The notes below the pieces were generated by a model that was not told the DNA's origin, made no database searches, and was given only the letters and a program-made list of their open reading frames with translations. A stretch of 64,000 nucleotides of DNA, taken from Bradyrhizobium algeriense. Lineage in GTDB: Bacteria > Pseudomonadota > Alphaproteobacteria > Rhizobiales > Xanthobacteraceae. The stretch lies in contig NZ_JAZHRV010000001.1 of assembly GCF_036924595.1 (NCBI RefSeq), positions 7,777,501-7,841,500 on the forward strand, in the 5' to 3' direction. Shown piece after piece: positions 1 to 8,379 of the stretch; position 1 is the first letter of the stretch, and every line of letters starts with the position of its first letter. Made by a program: the position numbers and the translations under genes.

Positions 1-2
1 TC

Positions 3-644
3 GGCGCCATCTCCTGCTTCTCGCCGCTGCAATCGGTTTTGACCATCAGCATCTTCACCCACATGCTGGCGAGTTTCGGCACCGAAATCCTCGCCGGCTA
101 CGGCATCGGCGCGCGGCTCGAATTCATGCTGACGTCGATTTCATTTGCGGTTGGCATCGCCTCGGTGCCGATGGTCGGCATGGCGATCGGCGCGGAACGT
201 ATCGCGCGGGCCCGCAGGATCTGCTGGATCGCGGGGGTCGTCGCATTCGTCTCGCTCGGCGCGGTTGCGAGCGTCATTGCTGTATTCCCCGACATCTGGG
301 TCAATCTCTTCACCGACGATGCGAGCGTACGCGCCGCCAGCCGGCAGTATTTGTCCACGGCGGCGCCGATGTATGCTTTCCTCGGCCTTGCCACGACGTG
401 CTATTTTTCATCGCAAGGCGCGGCCAAGATGATCGGCCCGGTGCTGGCGCAGACCGCGCGGCTGTTGTTTATCGGCACCGGCGGCTGGTGGCTGTCCGCG
501 CACGATGCGACCGCGCAGGACTTCTTCAAGCTGGCGGCGGCCTCGATGGTGCTGCTCGGCGTGCTGTCGTGCGTCAGCGTGATGCTGACCCGCTGGGGGC
601 CGAAGCAGCGCGCCGTCCCCACCGTGCGGCCGGCGCTGCCGTGA
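3..644 (+). CDS. MATE family efflux transporter, C-terminal part
   Basis: The reading frame is open from the first bases of the window, so the gene starts upstream and only about 213 C-terminal residues are seen. The sequence is almost wholly hydrophobic, with about five or six membrane spans. Motifs typical of MATE exporters are present, such as AGYGIGARLE, GMAIGAERI and a late YFSSQGA segment. MATE proteins export cationic drugs or metabolites in exchange for Na+ or H+ at the inner membrane. The protein ends in a short charged tail. The substrate cannot be told from this part. Confidence 0.85.
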   Translation, partial: GAISCFSPLQSVLTISIFTHMLASFGTEILAGYGIGARLEFMLTSISFAVGIASVPMVGMAIGAERIARARRICWIAGVVAFVSLGAVASVIAVFPDIWVNLFTDDASVRAASRQYLSTAAPMYAFLGLATTCYFSSQGAAKMIGPVLAQTARLLFIGTGGWWLSAHDATAQDFFKLAAASMVLLGVLSCVSVMLTRWGPKQRAVPTVRPALP

Positions 645-665
645 TATCCGCTACTAACAAAGACC

Positions 666-766
666 TCATTCCGGGATGGTGCGTTAGCACCAGACCTCAG
701 GTGTTAAATTGCACACCGGGGAATCTCGAGATTCGGGGTTCGATGCTTCGCATCGCCCCGGAATGA
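666..766. repeat. Palindromic intergenic repeat (TCATTCCGGG type)
   Basis: About 100 bases with inverted ends: TCATTCCGGG at 666-675 and CCCCGGAATGA at 756-766. An inner inverted piece (CGATGCTTCG / CGAAGCATCG-like) lies near the right end. I recognise this as a dispersed element between genes in Bradyrhizobium-type genomes. It lies between the convergent ends of the MATE gene and the next minus-strand gene, where it could fold in RNA and act as a terminator. Confidence 0.7.
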
Positions 767-774
767 CGGGATCC

Positions 775-1227
775 TTACCGCCGCCGGTGACGCCGGCCGT
801 GGCGGCCGCCGCCAACATTGGCCATGCGCATCAGTTGCGGGACCATGCTCATCAGCTCGCCACCGCCACCGCCGCCGAGCATGCCCATGACATCTCCGCC
901 GCCCGTGCTGCCGAAATTCATGCCGCCGGTGCCCACGCCATAACCCTCGGGGACGTAGCCGCCGCCGGCTGAAATTCCGCCCGTCATGCCACCAAAGCCA
1001 CCGCCACCGCCTTCCATCATGCGGCTCATCATCGGGCCCATGGTCTGCATCATCATGGCGAAGCGGCGCTTGCCCATTTTCGCCTTCATCATTTCAAGCA
1101 TCGGCGCCATCTGCGTCATCATGTCTCCGCCGCCGCCGGCGAATTGCGCCTTGGCCGGCGTCGCAGTCAGGGTGAACAGCAAAAGCAGCGTGGCCGCCTG
1201 ACAGACTACCTTGTCAGCTCCAGTCAT
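775..1227 (-). CDS. Secreted Gly/Met-rich low-complexity protein
   Basis: A 150-residue protein starting at the ATG at 1227, with a clear GAGGAG ribosome site eight bases upstream. Residues 1-27 form a signal peptide: charged start, LLLLFTL core, then TPAKA before the cleavage site. The mature part is low-complexity: runs of glycine, methionine-rich helices (MMTQMAPMLEMMKAKM, MMMQTMGPMMSRMM) and a basic C-terminal tail of Arg/His. Methionine-rich secreted proteins sometimes bind copper, but that is only a suggestion here. The family is not recognised. A longer open frame upstream to 1383 lacks a ribosome site. Confidence 0.65.
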   Translation of the reverse strand: MTGADKVVCQAATLLLLFTLTATPAKAQFAGGGGDMMTQMAPMLEMMKAKMGKRRFAMMMQTMGPMMSRMMEGGGGGFGGMTGGISAGGGYVPEGYGVGTGGMNFGSTGGGDVMGMLGGGGGGELMSMVPQLMRMANVGGGRHGRRHRRR

Positions 1228-1324
1228 GGTTCGACTCCTCATGCGCGGGCGGCCGCGGGCGCGGCGCCATTCGGACGCACGCGCCGAGGCTAGGAGCGGG
1301 CAGGGAACCGATCTGTGCGAAAGA

Positions 1325-1855
1325 TCACGCTTTCCTGCGGCGGGCGGTGAACTCGGTGACGACGCGCCATGTTGCACCCGCATCCGCCGAGACTTCGCCG
1401 CGCCAGAGGAACGAGTTGGCGGTGATGTCTCTAAAACTCCAGCGGGCCAACTGGCCGTCCGGCCGCGTGCCCATCTGCTCGATGTCGCGGCCTTCCGCCC
1501 GGCCGATCATCTGCAGGAAAGTCCGCGTGACTGGGTCAGTCCATTGAATCCGCCAGGCGTCGATATCAGGATCGTAGACCCGCAGCGTGGTGCCGTACGA
1601 ATTGAAATTGGCCGCGGCATCGCGGTTGCGCAGTTCGCCGCGTGGCGGCACGATCCAGACATCCTGGATCGCGCGCCCCTCCAGCGCCCAGCCAAAATGC
1701 CATTCGCCGGCGCGGCGGCGTTCGCGGCCATCTTCGGAAAAATGCCTGACATCGAGATCCCAGGAACCGACGAAGCGGCCGTAGAGATCCATCTTGCCGG
1801 CGCGGTCGGCCGAGGGGCCGTCCGCGCCGAGGGCGTCGAGAAACGCTGACGTCAT
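1325..1855 (-). CDS. DUF1579-like conserved hypothetical protein
   Basis: A 176-residue protein with no signal peptide or membrane span. It has the pattern of small lipocalin-like proteins of the DUF1579 type: FVGSWDLDVRHFSEDG near residue 30, a W/G-rich beta-strand region (WHFGWALEGRAIQDVW), then LRVYDPDIDAWRIQW and WRGEVSADAGATWRV. The start is fixed by an ATGA overlap with the stop of the upstream SRPBCC gene, so the two are probably translationally coupled. No catalytic residues are evident. The family name is by resemblance only. Confidence 0.7.
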   Translation of the reverse strand: MTSAFLDALGADGPSADRAGKMDLYGRFVGSWDLDVRHFSEDGRERRRAGEWHFGWALEGRAIQDVWIVPPRGELRNRDAAANFNSYGTTLRVYDPDIDAWRIQWTDPVTRTFLQMIGRAEGRDIEQMGTRPDGQLARWSFRDITANSFLWRGEVSADAGATWRVVTEFTARRRKA

Positions 1856-2253
1856 GCCGCGCTGCGTCCCAATGCCTTCTGCATGGCCTGTGTGCCGAGA
1901 TTCATCTGCGCGTCCATATAGGGGGCGATCTCGTTCGGCAACACATCCGCAATCCACACGAAGCGGGTGCGGCCGTCGCTTTCGGCAAAAACCTGTGCCG
2001 AGGCGCTATGCTGCCTGATGCGCTCGCTGACGATGGCATAGACCAGTCGCCGCTTCGTGTCGTCGCAGTCAACGAGGATTTCGCGCGCGACCGTGCCGTT
2101 CGAAAACGTGACGATGCGCGCGTCGCCGTCGAGCTGGGTGTCGGTCACGAAGCCGGGCACCAGCCGCGTATGCAGTGCGCCGAAATCGCGCAGCGCGTCC
2201 CAGACGTCGTCGGGGGAGGCGTCGATGATGATTTCTTTCTGGATGGAGGCCAT
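1852..2253 (-). CDS. SRPBCC (START-like) family protein
   Basis: A 133-residue protein of the START/Bet v1-like fold. The N-terminus (IQKEIIIDASPDDVWDALRDFG) is the usual first strand and helix of polyketide-cyclase/SRPBCC proteins. A middle strand motif (RIVTFSNGTVAREIL) and a C-terminal long helix follow. Such proteins bind hydrophobic ligands in a central cavity; the ligand is unknown. Its stop overlaps the start of the next gene by ATGA, and both lie in the same minus-strand unit. Confidence 0.85.
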   Translation of the reverse strand: MASIQKEIIIDASPDDVWDALRDFGALHTRLVPGFVTDTQLDGDARIVTFSNGTVAREILVDCDDTKRRLVYAIVSERIRQHSASAQVFAESDGRTRFVWIADVLPNEIAPYMDAQMNLGTQAMQKALGRSAA

Positions 2254-2292
2254 GGTTCTAGTCCGTTGTTGTTAGGTGATGATTGTTGAATT

Positions 2293-2412
2293 CGTCATTG
2301 CGAGGAGCCAACGGGTCGCGCGAATGCGCGCCCAGATGACAGGCTCAGCGACGAAGCGATCCATCTCGCCACTTGCCGAGACATGGATTGCTTCGCTTCG
2401 CTCGCAATGACG
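2293..2412. repeat. Palindromic intergenic repeat (CGTCATTGCGAG type)
   Basis: Perfect 12-base inverted ends, CGTCATTGCGAG at 2293-2304 and CTCGCAATGACG at 2401-2412, enclose about 96 bases that contain a further inverted pair (GAAGCGATCCATC / GATTGCTTCGCTTCG-like). This dispersed repeat class is common in Bradyrhizobium and Rhodopseudomonas. It sits just downstream of the VOC gene. Confidence 0.75.
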
Positions 2413-2420
2413 CGGAGAGA

Positions 2421-2780
2421 TCACGTGCAAACCGCCTCGACATTGTTGCCGTCGGGATCGATCAAAAACGCCGCGTAATAGGTCGGGCTGTAATCGGCGC
2501 GCGGTCCGGCGCTGCCATTGTCGCGGCCGCCGGCCTTCAGGCCCTCGGCATGGAATTGCTTGATCGCCGCATGATCCTTGGCGCGGAACGCGACATGCGC
2601 CGCTGACCCCGCCGATCCCTTGTGCAAATGCAGCCAGAGCGCGGGCGCGCCCTTCGGGCCGAAGCCTGCGCCGGCATCGTCGCGCGAGCACAGCACGAAG
2701 CCGAGCGGCGCGAGCGCCGCCGTATAGAAGCGCACGCTGGCGTCGAGGTTGCCGACGCGTAATCCGATGTGGTCGTACAT
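2421..2780 (-). CDS. VOC family (glyoxalase-like) protein
   Basis: A 119-residue single vicinal-oxygen-chelate domain. It starts MYDHIGLRVGNLDASVRFY, the usual first beta-alpha unit with its metal-binding His, and ends FLIDPDGNNVEAVC, the usual last strand with its metal-binding Glu. A middle HVAFRAKD strand supplies another likely metal ligand. Members include glyoxalases, dioxygenases and resistance proteins; the substrate is not evident. It follows the AraC and ogt genes on the same strand, with a gap of about 50 bases. Confidence 0.85.
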   Translation of the reverse strand: MYDHIGLRVGNLDASVRFYTAALAPLGFVLCSRDDAGAGFGPKGAPALWLHLHKGSAGSAAHVAFRAKDHAAIKQFHAEGLKAGGRDNGSAGPRADYSPTYYAAFLIDPDGNNVEAVCT

Positions 2781-2833
2781 GAGTTTCTCCAGTTGGAAGC
2801 GCTGCGAAGTCGCGCGGCCTGGAGAAAGCCTAG

Positions 2834-3673
2834 TCAGTGGAGGGCCAGCCGTTCTTGGAAAATCTTGCGGTCACCCCGCGAGGCCTGGCGGAATTTTAGC
2901 GGCGAGGCGCCGGCGGCGCGGCCAAACGTGCGCACGAAATTGGACAGGTCCGCAAAGCCGACATCATAGGCGATATCGGTGACCGGGCTGTCGTCATCGG
3001 CGAGCCGCCGCGCCGCATGGCGCAGCCGCGAGCGCAGCAGATATTGGTGGGGCGTCACGCCGAGCACATCCGAGAACAGCCGCAGGAAATGGAAGGGGCT
3101 GATTCCGGCCTGATCGGCGGCGTCTTCCAGAGTGATTGGCCGGTGCGAATGGGCATCGATCCACAGCGCGGTTTCTACCGCGCGGCGGCGGTCGCGCGCC
3201 GCATCGGGGCCCTGTTTGCGCGGCTTGCCGGAAACCACCTCGACAAAGCGGCTCGCCAGCACCTGACCGATCTCGTCGAGCCCGATATCGCTGCTGCCAT
3301 CTGCTGCCGATTGCGCCAGTTCCCCAAGCACCACCAGTTCCGGCAGCGGCGGTGCGGAGCCGATCTGCCAGGGGATCTGGCTGTCGCCGATCGCTTCCAC
3401 TAGTTCGGGCGCGAGGAAGAACGACAGGCACTCATCGCCGCAGACGTGCTCGTGGGTGCAGGTATATTCATCGCCGGGATGGCCGATCAAAACCGATCCC
3501 GCCACCAGTTCGCTGAACTTGCCGCGGCAATGCAGGCCGAAACTGCCCTTGCGCACATAGGAAATCGAATAACGGCTATGCTGCTCCGCAAACGGCTTGT
3601 CGCCGGGCACCGCGGTGCAGCGAAAGTCGGAAACCGAAATGGATTTGCGTTCGAGAAGCGTGGTCGCCGTCAT
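2834..3673 (-). CDS. AraC family transcriptional regulator
   Basis: A 279-residue regulator. The N-terminal 100 residues form a cupin-like sensor ([17 protein letters not shown], then [14 protein letters not shown], which is rich in Cys and His). Residues about 165-265 carry the two helix-turn-helix units of the AraC family ([41 protein letters not shown]). The Cys/His cluster suggests metal or oxidant sensing, which is inference. The start is 9 bases after the stop of the ogt gene on the same strand. The pairing recalls the regulator-plus-alkyltransferase logic of Ada, but this is not an Ada protein. Confidence 0.88.
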   Translation of the reverse strand: MTATTLLERKSISVSDFRCTAVPGDKPFAEQHSRYSISYVRKGSFGLHCRGKFSELVAGSVLIGHPGDEYTCTHEHVCGDECLSFFLAPELVEAIGDSQIPWQIGSAPPLPELVVLGELAQSAADGSSDIGLDEIGQVLASRFVEVVSGKPRKQGPDAARDRRRAVETALWIDAHSHRPITLEDAADQAGISPFHFLRLFSDVLGVTPHQYLLRSRLRHAARRLADDDSPVTDIAYDVGFADLSNFVRTFGRAAGASPLKFRQASRGDRKIFQERLALH

Positions 3674-3682
3674 CCCGCAGAT

Positions 3683-4261
3683 TTAGGGATGCGCGCGCGG
3701 CGGTGCAACCGGCAGCAGCACGTCGAACAGCGTCTTGCTGGCGGTCGGGCTCGCGCCCTCGATCGAGAGCAGCCGCCGCTTGGAGATCGCCCCGCCGTGC
3801 GGCGAGATCTTGTCGGCATAGTTGCCGGCTTCGAGCACGCGGTGGCAGGGCACGATGATCATGAAAGGGTTGCGGCCGATCGCCTGCGCCACCGAATAGA
3901 CCGCGCCAGATGCGCGCAAGGCCGAGGCAATTTCCGCATAGGTCCGGGTCTCCCCGCGCGGGATCTCGCGCGCATAGGCGTAGACGCGCTGGCTGAAGGC
4001 CGGAATGCCGGCCATATCCAGCGCAACCTCGGCGAAATCGCACGCCGCCCCGCGCAGCAGGGCTGTGATGCCGTCGATTGCAGCCTGGACATTCGGGGGA
4101 GGGCGATGTTCGCGCGCATCCGGATAGAGCTGAAACAGCCGCCGCCGCGTATCGATCTCGCGCACCTCAGGAAGCTGCACACCAATGATGCCCGACGGTC
4201 CCCACGCGATGCCGCAGCGGCCGATCCCCGTGTCAAAAATAGTGTAGCCACGCCCCGTCAT
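3683..4261 (-). CDS. ogt: Methylated-DNA--[protein]-cysteine S-methyltransferase
   Basis: A 192-residue suicide alkyltransferase that moves alkyl groups from O6-alkylguanine to its own cysteine. The active site motif PCHRV is intact, with Cys at about residue 139. The DNA-binding wing (GETRTYAEIASALRASGAV) and the IGRNPFMIIVPCHRV strand-helix are typical. I chose the ATG at 4261, which has a GGTGAG ribosome site; an ATG at 4288 has none. The gene probably forms an operon with the AraC regulator 9 bases downstream. Confidence 0.9.
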   Translation of the reverse strand: MTGRGYTIFDTGIGRCGIAWGPSGIIGVQLPEVREIDTRRRLFQLYPDAREHRPPPNVQAAIDGITALLRGAACDFAEVALDMAGIPAFSQRVYAYAREIPRGETRTYAEIASALRASGAVYSVAQAIGRNPFMIIVPCHRVLEAGNYADKISPHGGAISKRRLLSIEGASPTASKTLFDVLLPVAPPRAHP

Positions 4262-4403
4262 ACACTCACCAAGCCCCGAAGGGATCATAACATCGGCCTG
4301 ACGAAGCGCATCCGGAATTTTGGGGAAGTTAACAGTGACGCGAAACGGGCAACGGAACTGCTTGGCGGATCGCGCGAGGTCGGCTAATCATGGGGCGCGA
4401 CCC

Positions 4404-4477
4404 GCGGGCGTAGTTCAATGGTAGAACGGCAGCTTCCCAAGCTGCATACGAGGGTTCGATTCCCTTCGCCCGCTCCA
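4404..4477 (+). tRNA. tRNA-Gly (anticodon CCC)
   Basis: A complete cloverleaf. The acceptor GCGGGCG pairs with CGCCCGC, and the D arm contains TTCAATGGTAGAA. The anticodon stem GCAGC/GCTGC encloses loop TTCCCAA with anticodon CCC. The T arm is AGGGT-TCGATTC-CCTT-like, and CCA is encoded at 4475-4477. It reads GGG codons. It marks the core side of the boundary before the accessory region. Confidence 0.95.
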
Positions 4478-4625
4478 AGCTCAGAAATGCTGATATAATG
4501 GGCTCTTCTTAGGAAATTAGAGAACAGCGGCTCGCTTCCAAACGAAAATCCGTACAACGGCTGTACAATTCTCAGGCCAAGGCAAATCAAGCTCGTCCCC
4601 GAAAACCGGTGGGATAAGCTTAGCC

Positions 4626-4669
4626 CCTCTCAAGGCTGAAACAGGGGTTCGATTCCCCTAGGAGCGCCA
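4626..4669 (+). other. 3' half of a tRNA-Glu(CTC): probable attachment-site scar
   Basis: Forty-four bases match the 3' half of an alphaproteobacterial tRNA-Glu(CTC). They comprise the anticodon loop side CCTCTCAAGGCTG, a full T arm (AGGGGTTCGATTCCCCT) and AGGAGCGCCA, which is one base short of the normal acceptor 3' strand. No 5' half is present, so it is not a working tRNA. A tRNA 3' end without its 5' end is the usual footprint of integration by a tyrosine recombinase. Accessory genes begin directly to its right. No second copy was found in the window. Confidence 0.65.
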
Positions 4670-5005
4670 GATTTCAATCATTTGGCTGTTGGCCTGCGGG
4701 TGGTGTCCAGTTGGTGTCTTGTCGACGCCGACGTCGCATTCGCTCGCACGGCATCTTGGCGCCTGATTTAGTGGCAATCGAATCCTTGGAGCCGGCGAAA
4801 GATTTTGATCTTTGCTGCGCACTCAACAGGGGCAGTTCTCGTCTCCAACTGAAGTTGCCTGGAGCGACCGGGGCGCCCGAAAGCGGAGGACCGGATGTCG
4901 GACGCCGCCGAAGCGAATGACGACGGGCTGTTGGAGTTCTTTCCGGAAGAACGGACCCGCGCTCGGGTGCGCGGATCTGTTCCTATTGGGAGACAATAGC
5001 CCTAG
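4670..5005. other. No supported gene
   Basis: The stretch to the right of the tRNA fragment. Short open frames occur, but none has a ribosome site or family resemblance. It may hold the decayed N-terminal part of the next gene. Confidence 0.4.
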
Positions 5006-5898
5006 GTGGAATGCTTCCATCGCCGCACTGCTGCGGATGTTTCGCAAAGGCGATCGGCCTGCCTTGCGAGTATCGTCGTCGTTCTGCCGCCCGGCAACGA
5101 CGCAGAGGCGACACTGGCCCAAGTGAAGCGGTGCTTTCCGCAAGCTTGGCGGCGCTACGTCAGCTCCGAACTTGCCTCGGACCAGATCGAGAGGGCCTTC
5201 CGGGTCGTCAGCTGTATTGTCAGCGGCAGTCTTGAGGCCGCATCCCTGGTCGAAATCGTGAGGCGCGCGCCGAGCGGGAGCGCATTCATCATAACAGAAG
5301 CCGCCGCTTACCGTACTCCCGACGGGGGCACCCCATCTAACAGTTCAGCCCTGTCGGAGGATTTCTGGGTCGGCCACCTGCATTCACTCGTAGCCTTACT
5401 CCAGGCGGCGGCCGAGCCATCGCTCGCTTACGTGGCGGTCGACGCCGGAGAATTTCTTCCCGATCGGCCCGAACATCGCGACTTGCTGCATACGACCCGT
5501 GACGGTCTGCTCGGCATACAGGACCCGGCACGAAGCTGCCGTGCAGAGTTGCTGTCGGACGACTACTTTCACGCGGTTCAGGAGGCGGTCAAGAGCGTCG
5601 CGGTCAAGATGCGGTCTCGGTCGGGATATCCGATGACGGAGCAGCGCTGGTCGACCGTGTATTAGGCGGCGACCCTCCCCTGTTGGCGATCAACGCGCGC
5701 CCCTCCATGAGCGAGCGCAGCGAACAAAGTGGGTTTGCTAATCTTGTTCGCGGACCCTTCGGAATGTTCCGAAACACAGCGGCCCACGAAGCGCGCATTC
5801 ATTGGCCGATGTCCAAGGAGGATGCCGAAGATCTTCTCTCGATCGTCTCCCTAATCCACCGACGTCTCGATCAGGCCCGTATGCCTCCACGCGTCTGA
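5006..5898 (+). pseudogene. TIGR02391 (Ymh) family protein, frameshifted
   Basis: Two frames make one protein. The first frame (5006-5665) ends with YFHAVQEAVKSVAVKMRSRSG. The second, 5625 to 5898, continues DGAALVDRVLGGDPPLLAIN, SERSEQSGFANLVRG and FGMFRNTAAHEARIHW, and ends in a helix DAEDLLSIVSLIHRRLD. Together these are the C-terminal domain of the TIGR02391/Ymh family, a HEPN-like fold often near defence genes. The frame changes near 5625-5635. The 150 residues before the domain are not recognised. Either the gene is dead, or the shift is programmed or a sequencing error. Confidence 0.65.
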
Positions 5899-5922
5899 TT
5901 GTCTGCGGATATCGAGGAACAT

Positions 5923-6279
5923 TCAACGCAAGTCCGACATCTGAGGCGATGCGGTACTGCGTTCGAGGTTAAGCAGGTCGCTTAGCTGCCCCGCCTGCAC
6001 ACGTGTCCGCTCTTTGATTTCGTTCCACCGTGCCTCATTGCGCTCCTGCGCGATCATCTCAGGATAGACCTCGTCGATGAGTATGCGCATCAGATGGCGA
6101 ACTTGTTTCAACAGGTCGCCCTTGAAGGATTCACGCAGGTTCGCTGAGAGGCTTCCGATCCGTTTCATCGAGGATAGGCATGTCGTCTGCAATTCATTCA
6201 GGCGTCCCTTTGGATCCTGCGTCAGGCACGGCCGACGAATGCCAGCACCGGGGGCGAGGGTTTCGATCGGGCGGCCCAA
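5923..6279 (-). CDS. Hypothetical helical protein, possibly truncated
   Basis: A 118-residue frame whose last 90 residues look like a real, soluble, helical protein, with amphipathic stretches such as RESFKGDLLKQVRHLMRILIDE and EARWNEIKERTRVQAGQLSDLL. The first 25 residues look less like coding sequence, so the gene may be the end of a larger one or may start at an internal Met (6168). It has no recognised family. It is convergent with the frameshifted Ymh gene. Confidence 0.35.
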   Translation of the reverse strand: MGRPIETLAPGAGIRRPCLTQDPKGRLNELQTTCLSSMKRIGSLSANLRESFKGDLLKQVRHLMRILIDEVYPEMIAQERNEARWNEIKERTRVQAGQLSDLLNLERSTASPQMSDLR

Positions 6280-6515
6280 CGCAGTAGACCAGGATGGTCT
6301 TAAAGCCGCGCGCCTTGGCCTCCGCTGGTCGTCCGTTCGACCAGTAGCGCAAGCGAGAATTGGGTTTGCGGCGCCAGGGCATGGCGCATCTCAGCGCCGG
6401 ACATGCGTGCTGGCAAATCGCGCTACCGGTTGAGAGTGGAACAGCCACCCGCTACTGTCTTTGGCGGGTGTTGATAACCAGGCCGCGAATCGTTGCCGAA
6501 CGGAAGAACAGAAGA

Positions 6516-6995
6516 ATGAAGCGCCTTGCGCTGGCTGGAGCGGCCGTTCTCTTGGCCTTGTCTGGGCAAAGCGTTCATCCAGAGCCCATCAGCGTTGACG
6601 CCATTGCCGTGGTAGACGGCGACACCATCGACGTCGGGCCACAGCGGTACCGGCTGGTTGGCTTCGATACTCCCGAAATCTGGACGCGACGCCGCAAGGT
6701 GTCAGCGGATGAAAGGGCTTTGGCGACCATAGTCATGCAGCGCCTTGGCGAACTGCTACACAGCGGCCCGCTGGACTTGACCGAAGTTGTCTGCTCCTGC
6801 CCCGCAAGCACCATCGGGACGAAGGAGTGCAACGGCGGAAGGAAGTGCGGTCTGCTGGCGCTCAACGGGAAGAACGTCGGCGAGACGCTGATAGCTGAAG
6901 AACTGGCCGTTCCGTTTGTGTGCGGAAAGACGCGCTGTCCCAGGATGCCGGACTGGCCCAAGATCATCGAGCGGCAGTTTCCAGCAAGACGATAG
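6516..6995 (+). CDS. Secreted thermonuclease (SNase) family protein
   Basis: A 159-residue protein with a signal peptide (MKRLALAGAAVLLALSG, cleavage near residue 22) and a staphylococcal-nuclease fold: AIAVVDGDTIDVG, then YRLVGFDTPEIW. The second half is rich in Cys (VVCSCPASTIGTKECNGG and VCGKTRC), suggesting disulfides or a metal site in an exported enzyme. I chose the Met at 6516 because it begins the signal peptide, although the frame is open from 6360. Such proteins cut DNA or RNA in the periplasm. It is the first intact gene inside the accessory region. Confidence 0.8.
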   Translation: MKRLALAGAAVLLALSGQSVHPEPISVDAIAVVDGDTIDVGPQRYRLVGFDTPEIWTRRRKVSADERALATIVMQRLGELLHSGPLDLTEVVCSCPASTIGTKECNGGRKCGLLALNGKNVGETLIAEELAVPFVCGKTRCPRMPDWPKIIERQFPARR

Positions 6996-6998
6996 TTC

Positions 6999-7151
6999 CT
7001 AGTCAATCTGGCGAGAAACAACCTTTGCGGCGTTGGTCTCAAACTTCAGACCCTCCTTACCGATTTCAAGCCGGTAGTTCCATGCACCGGCCATGCCGGC
7101 AAGGATGATAACAGCGAGTACGAGAATCAGCCGGTTGGGATCAACTCGCAT
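6999..7151 (-). CDS. Small single-span membrane protein
   Basis: A 50-residue protein: MRVDPNR, then one membrane span (LILVLAVIILAGMAGAW), then a polar tail with EIGKEGLKFETN. The start overlaps the end of the upstream ribbon-helix-helix gene by 11 bases, which supports both the start and co-expression. The family is not recognised. Confidence 0.5.
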   Translation of the reverse strand: MRVDPNRLILVLAVIILAGMAGAWNYRLEIGKEGLKFETNAAKVVSRQID

Positions 7152-7347
7152 TGTACTTCCCGTCCATGTTGGGCATCCAGTACGGCTGTCGAATGAGTTT
7201 GCCGTCGCGGTCGACATATTCCGTCAGAAGGGACTTGATCGCCCGGCTGACCACCTGTGAACGGCTTTCGTTAAAGCGACGGCAGGCCTCATCGAGGGTC
7301 TGCAGTTCGCTTTCGGAGAGACGGAAGGAGATGACTGGTTTGCTCAT
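7141..7347 (-). CDS. Ribbon-helix-helix (CopG-like) protein
   Basis: A 68-residue protein starting MSKPVISFRLSESELQTLD, the first strand and helix of a ribbon-helix-helix DNA-binding dimer. The second helix is SRSQVVSRAIKSLLTEY. Such proteins repress their own operons and are often antitoxins or plasmid/mobile-element regulators. It is followed, with an 11-base overlap, by a small membrane protein. A toxin role for that partner is possible but unsupported. Confidence 0.7.
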   Translation of the reverse strand: MSKPVISFRLSESELQTLDEACRRFNESRSQVVSRAIKSLLTEYVDRDGKLIRQPYWMPNMDGKYNAS

Positions 7348-7502
7348 GGGCAAAAACACTACGCCCAATTGCTGAATAAAATACTAACGATGTAATACGC
7401 CCGGTCGTAGGCAGGTGACAGACCGCCGGAGCCACAAAATGGGTTTATTAATCACGGCCGCCAGCCCCAGGCCGTGAATCCGCTGGCGGAGAGGGCGAGG
7501 AT

Positions 7503-8321
7503 TTAGATTGATTCGTCAATGCGCAAGTGATCGAGGTGTTGTTCAGCTTCAAAAGTTGCGTCGGAGCGATAGAACCTCTCAGAGGACCGTCCGCCGTCAT
7601 CGAAATAGTAAACGCTGTATAATCCAAACTCGTTCGTCTCTTTGAAATGAAATCCGTACCGGCTTTCCACTATGTGGGGCACTCGAAACACCACTAATGT
7701 GCTTGTTTCATACACTACCTGGCCGCGGGGTAGCTCGAAGTTGGTAGCGGTTCTCTGAGCCAAAAACTCGCGCAATGCAGCTTGGAGTTTCTGTAGGAAA
7801 CGGGTGTCCTTGATCTTCGGGATATATTTTTCCAGGTGGTCAAGGTCTCGATCGCTGGTCGCTGGCCCCCTGAACTCCCAGTCCTTGTCGTCAGCACGTT
7901 GCAGCGCATGGAATTTGACGAGGTTTAGGAAATGCTCCTCGATCTCGTCAATGGAATGACGATCGAAGGCGTCGGCATAAAGGACGTGCTCGCGCGTACC
8001 GAGGAAATCGAAATCCTCATAGAGCGGGTATCGCTTCGTGATGAGAAGAAAGTGCGCCTCGCGTTCCTTGTTGCTAGCCTTTTCGATTTCAGCTTCAACT
8101 GATCGCGCCTTGTGATACAGGCGCAAAAATCGATCAGGATCAAACCGCACCAGGTAGTTGGCCAACTCTCGGCGAAAGGTGGCCAGCATCAGGTCACGAT
8201 CGGATGCAGAACTCAGCCCGGACCGGGTGACCGCGGCAGACCCTTTGGTCTTGGTGGAACGCGAACCACGTCCCAGAAAATACGCGCCGGCAGCAACCAC
8301 GATTAGGCCGATCCATTCCAT
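7503..8321 (-). CDS. Membrane-anchored hypothetical protein
   Basis: A 272-residue protein with one N-terminal span (MEWIGLIVVAAGAYFLGRGSR) and a long soluble helical cytoplasmic part rich in charged residues (RRELANYLVRFDPDRFLRLY; AEIEKASNKEREAHFLL). A beta-rich C-terminus ends YSVYYFDDGGRSSERFY. I chose the ATG at 8321, which has GGGGGA eight bases upstream; earlier starts are possible. The family is not recognised. It is divergent from the resolvase gene and shares a short repeat-rich control region with it. Confidence 0.6.
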   Translation of the reverse strand: MEWIGLIVVAAGAYFLGRGSRSTKTKGSAAVTRSGLSSASDRDLMLATFRRELANYLVRFDPDRFLRLYHKARSVEAEIEKASNKEREAHFLLITKRYPLYEDFDFLGTREHVLYADAFDRHSIDEIEEHFLNLVKFHALQRADDKDWEFRGPATSDRDLDHLEKYIPKIKDTRFLQKLQAALREFLAQRTATNFELPRGQVVYETSTLVVFRVPHIVESRYGFHFKETNEFGLYSVYYFDDGGRSSERFYRSDATFEAEQHLDHLRIDESI

Positions 8322-8379
8322 AGAATCCCCCGCCATGCCCGCGCTCGCGGGTTGAGCCATTTAGTGCAAACACGCCGCT

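Noticed and set aside
666..766. Insertion-sequence end or attachment site
   Set aside because: The sequence is the dispersed palindromic element typical of this group, with no transposase nearby.
4384..4590. Minus-strand frame across the tRNA-Gly gene
   Set aside because: It reads the complement of the tRNA (the familiar EGNRTLVCSLGSC artefact) and has no ribosome site.
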